From assembly GCF_963678635.1 (NCBI RefSeq), contig NC_087070.1:48033467-48093466 (forward strand): a stretch of 60,000 bases of DNA, given 5' to 3'. A model generated the notes under the pieces. It was not told the DNA's origin. It saw only the letters and a program-made list of their open reading frames with translations, and did no database searches. Both the position numbers and the translations under genes were made by a program. Each line of letters begins with the position of its first letter. Position 1 is the stretch's first letter. Source of the DNA: Symsagittifera roscoffensis (taxonomy: Eukaryota > Xenacoelomorpha > Acoela > Convolutidae). Positions 57,330 through 60,000 of the stretch are shown one piece after another.

Positions 57330-57915
57330 CTGAAGTACACAGTACTATACTTTTGACCCGGAGATGTCAAATGGAAGATTTTTGAGGAAAATGAACACCA
57401 TGCTATAGAAAATTTATATAGCACTGGCTAAAGCTCTGGTACCACAGCAAAAGATAATCAGGAAAACTTCGGCTACAGTATACAATAGAGCCTATGGAAT
57501 TGTAATACCTCCACCGCACTCGGAAAATTGAAATCTCAAATAGTGAAAACTTAACAAAAATGGTTTACAGATAAAAGTAGATCAGAGTAATTGATATATA
57601 AACTAACCTATAGAACAAAACCTAATATATCAACCGACATTATTCCTTTGCCGGAGATAAATATTTCGCCGCCTACTTTTTATGAAAAACATTATAAACT
57701 AAAATAAGATAAAGAACGGGATAAAAACCCGTTAACTTGAAAAAAATTGTGGAGTTGGTGATTGGAGAAAAAAATGAAACAAAATTTGAAAAGAAGAAAT
57801 TATATATATATTTCCTAAAAATAAAAAAGCACTTGGTTTTCTTATTTATGAAGGCTTGGGGCATATGGCATATTGGAAAAGATAATCACACTTTCATGCA
57901 GCTTTCATGCAACTC

Positions 57916-58250
57916 ACCAGCGGATTAAGGGGGCGGTGGAGGCGAACGCGCTGCTCCTCTCAGGGATTCGACGCCCTGCCGACCCAAAAAGTACACTCTT
58001 TGTACTTTTTCAAGATCTCCAATTTTGGCTGACGGACACTAAACTTTTTCTAAAGGCGCCTTTGGTGCCAATATGTTTTAAATTTGAGAGAAAAACGCCT
58101 TCTCTGACCTGTTTTTTTTTTGTCAGAAAATTGCCTGTGCTGCTGAAAATTTGTTCAAAAAAAGATCTTTTTAGTTGGGAGAGCTCGGATAATCAATTTG
58201 ATCGACTTGAAAAAAGTCGATAAAATTTTGAAACTAGTTTGCAAATCACT
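57916..58250. mobile_element. hAT-like MITE, copy 9
   Basis: GCGGATTAAGGGGGCGGTGG at the left end, a TTCGACGCCCTGCCGACCC word, AAGGCGCCTTTGGTGCC and a GGGAGAGCTCGGATAATCA word. It is inverted relative to copies 1 and 4. Repeated from 59761. Confidence 0.5.
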
Positions 58251-58264
58251 GTTTTCCAGTTTTA

Positions 58265-60000
58265 GAGCAACCGTTTTTTGAGATTCATGATGACAAATTT
58301 GACCATTATTGAACAGTGTTCCTCAAACACAATTTAATATTTTTTCATGGCGTTTAGGAAGTTAGATGACAAGCAAATTTGAAGACCAGAAAATAACGAA
58401 ATTCAGGCAATAACTTGCGTGAAATTTAATTACAGACTTAAATTATCTTTTGTCTGATTAAATACTTGTTGTCAGTAAGTCAGTAAATTCCGTTTCTTTA
58501 CGGTCGTCTAATTTCTAGTCGCCTTATTTCCTAGGCCCCATTTTTAATGAAGGGCTTCCTGGTATTTTGGAACACTAAGACAACATCCTGACCCCAGGGA
58601 GCCTTTTAGGGGGGTGGGGGTTTCAACTCGACTTGAATTTTCATAGTTAGAAACAACATCGTGAGCGCGGCCCACCACGTTTTCGTGCGCGAAGAATTTC
58701 CCGTTGTAGGTCAAAGTTGCACTGCGGTTGATAAGGGAGAGAGAGAGAGTTGTGCTAAAGTGTGTTAATTGTAACCAAGTGACACTATATCTGAGAGTAC
58801 ATAGTAGGAGTATCTAAATAAATACTACTTGAAAAAAAAAAGAATAAAGTAAATGCTGAATTCAAGTATTGAAAACATAAAACATTGTTGCTACCAGTTG
58901 AGCAGCGTTTCGTCCCATTTTCTAAAGACGCTTTTGGCACCGATCTATACTAATTTTTACAAATTTTTTCAAAAAGTGCCTAAAAACGCCTGTTTCGACC
59001 TGTTCTTCAAAAGTTTGCCTCCAGTGCAAAAATATCGGTCAAATAGGGTCTTTATAGTGATTGGTGAGAGATCAGAAAATCAATTTGATCTATCTAAAAA
59101 AAATGTTGACAAAATTTCGAAAACTTTTGTGATACCCACACCGCCCCCACGAAAGAATCCTAGATCAGCCCCTGCTGAAGTACACAGTACTATACTTTTG
59201 ACCCGGAGATGTCAAATGGAAGATTTTTGAGGAAAATGAACACCATGCTATAGAAAATTTATATAGCACTGGCTAAAGCTCTGGTACCACAGCAAAAGAT
59301 AATCAGGAAAACTTCGGCTACAGTATACAATAGAGCCTATGGAATTGTAATAACTCCACCGCACTCGGAAAATTGAAATCTCAAATAGTGAAAACTTAAC
59401 AAAAATGGTTTACAGATAAAAGTAGATCAGAGTAATTGATATATAAACTAACCTATAGAACAAAACCTAATATATCAACCGACATTATTCCTTTGCCGGA
59501 GATAAATATTTCGCCGCCTACTTTTTATGAAAAACATTATAAACTAAAATAAGATAAAGAACGGGATAAAAACCCGTTAACTTGAAAAAAATTGTGGAGT
59601 TGGTGATTGGAGAAAAAAATGAAACAAAATTTGAAAAGAAGAAATTATATATATATTTCCTAAAAATAAAAAAGCACTTGGTTTTCTTATTTATGAAGGC
59701 TTGGGGCATATGGCATATTGGAAAAGATAATCACACTTTCATGCAGCTTTCATGCAACTCACCAGCGGATTAAGGGGGCGGTGGAGGCGAACGCGCTGCT
59801 CCTCTCAGGGATTCGACGCCCTGCCGACCCAAAAAGTACACTCTTTGTACTTTTTCAAGATCTCCAATTTTGGCTGACGGACACTAAACTTTTTCTAAAG
59901 GCGCCTTTGGTGCCAATATGTTTTAAATTTGAGAGAAAAACGCCTTCTCTGACCTGTTTTTTTTTGTCAGAAAATTGCCTGTGCTGCTGAAAATTTGTTC
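58265..60000. repeat. 1845-bp tandem duplication, copy 2 (cut by window end)
   Basis: It matches 56420-58155 with few single-base differences (for example CAAATTTGAAG for CAAATTAGACG). Expected to end near 60109. Confidence 0.9.

Larger units (their letters stand above)
56420..58264. repeat. 1845-bp tandem duplication, copy 1
   Basis: Starts GAGCAACCGTTTTTTGAGAT. The same sequence resumes at 58265. It lies in the presumed intron 1 of FREP-C and includes words shared with FREP-A intron 1 (ACATCGTGA, ACGTTTTCGTG). It holds two hAT-like MITEs (about 57065-57329 and 57916-58250). No exon. Confidence 0.9.

Overview
The window looks like nuclear DNA of an AT-rich invertebrate animal. Genes are split by GT-AG introns from about 0.6 to 11 kb, exons stand out by composition and reading frame, and most of the rest is small inverted-repeat elements, decayed retroelements and tandem repeats. 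No bacterial signals are present. The phylum cannot be fixed from sequence alone. The proteins (a Shisa-like membrane protein, a type II membrane fibrinogen-related protein and a putative amidated-peptide precursor) are metazoan in kind.

Layout. Positions 1-10190 are gene-poor and filled with repeats, including a GC-richer block at 5540-8040 of unknown origin. A five-exon plus-strand gene (10192-29454) encodes a 324-residue single-pass membrane protein with a signal peptide, a six-cysteine ectodomain, one membrane helix and a proline-rich tail, which fits the Shisa/WBP1-like group. Its 11.3-kb first intron contains, on the opposite strand, a three-exon gene (20422-15144) for a 97-residue secreted precursor with a Gly-Lys-Arg amidation/cleavage site. 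Its second intron contains a decayed minus-strand Ty3/Gypsy element with both LTRs (22221-27049).

From 30172 onward the window is a tandem array of fibrinogen-related genes. FREP-A (30172-34659) has four exons: an acidic cytosolic tail, a type II membrane anchor, a coiled-coil stalk and a fibrinogen C-terminal domain. A segment of about 15.2 kb (25231 to about 40459) is repeated head-to-tail at 40463 to about 55771. It carries the last three exons of the Shisa-like gene, a second complete gene (FREP-B, 45395-49884), a 41-bp minisatellite and several transposons. A third, broken first exon (FREP-C) starts at 55807. Its presumed intron holds a further 1845-bp tandem duplication that runs off the window end.

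The most striking signal is in the duplicated unit. The two copies differ by only scattered single bases and tract-length changes in the stretches I compared. The last FREP exon instead carries 24 substitutions within about 275 bp, and 23 of them change the protein (19 residues). They sit in and around the calcium loop and the predicted ligand pocket. This suggests a recognition domain diversified by gene conversion and/or positive selection, as expected of an immune or self/non-self lectin family.

All alignments and splice choices were made by eye. Gene models rest on reading frame, splice-site consensus, phase agreement and family motifs. No transcript or database support was available.
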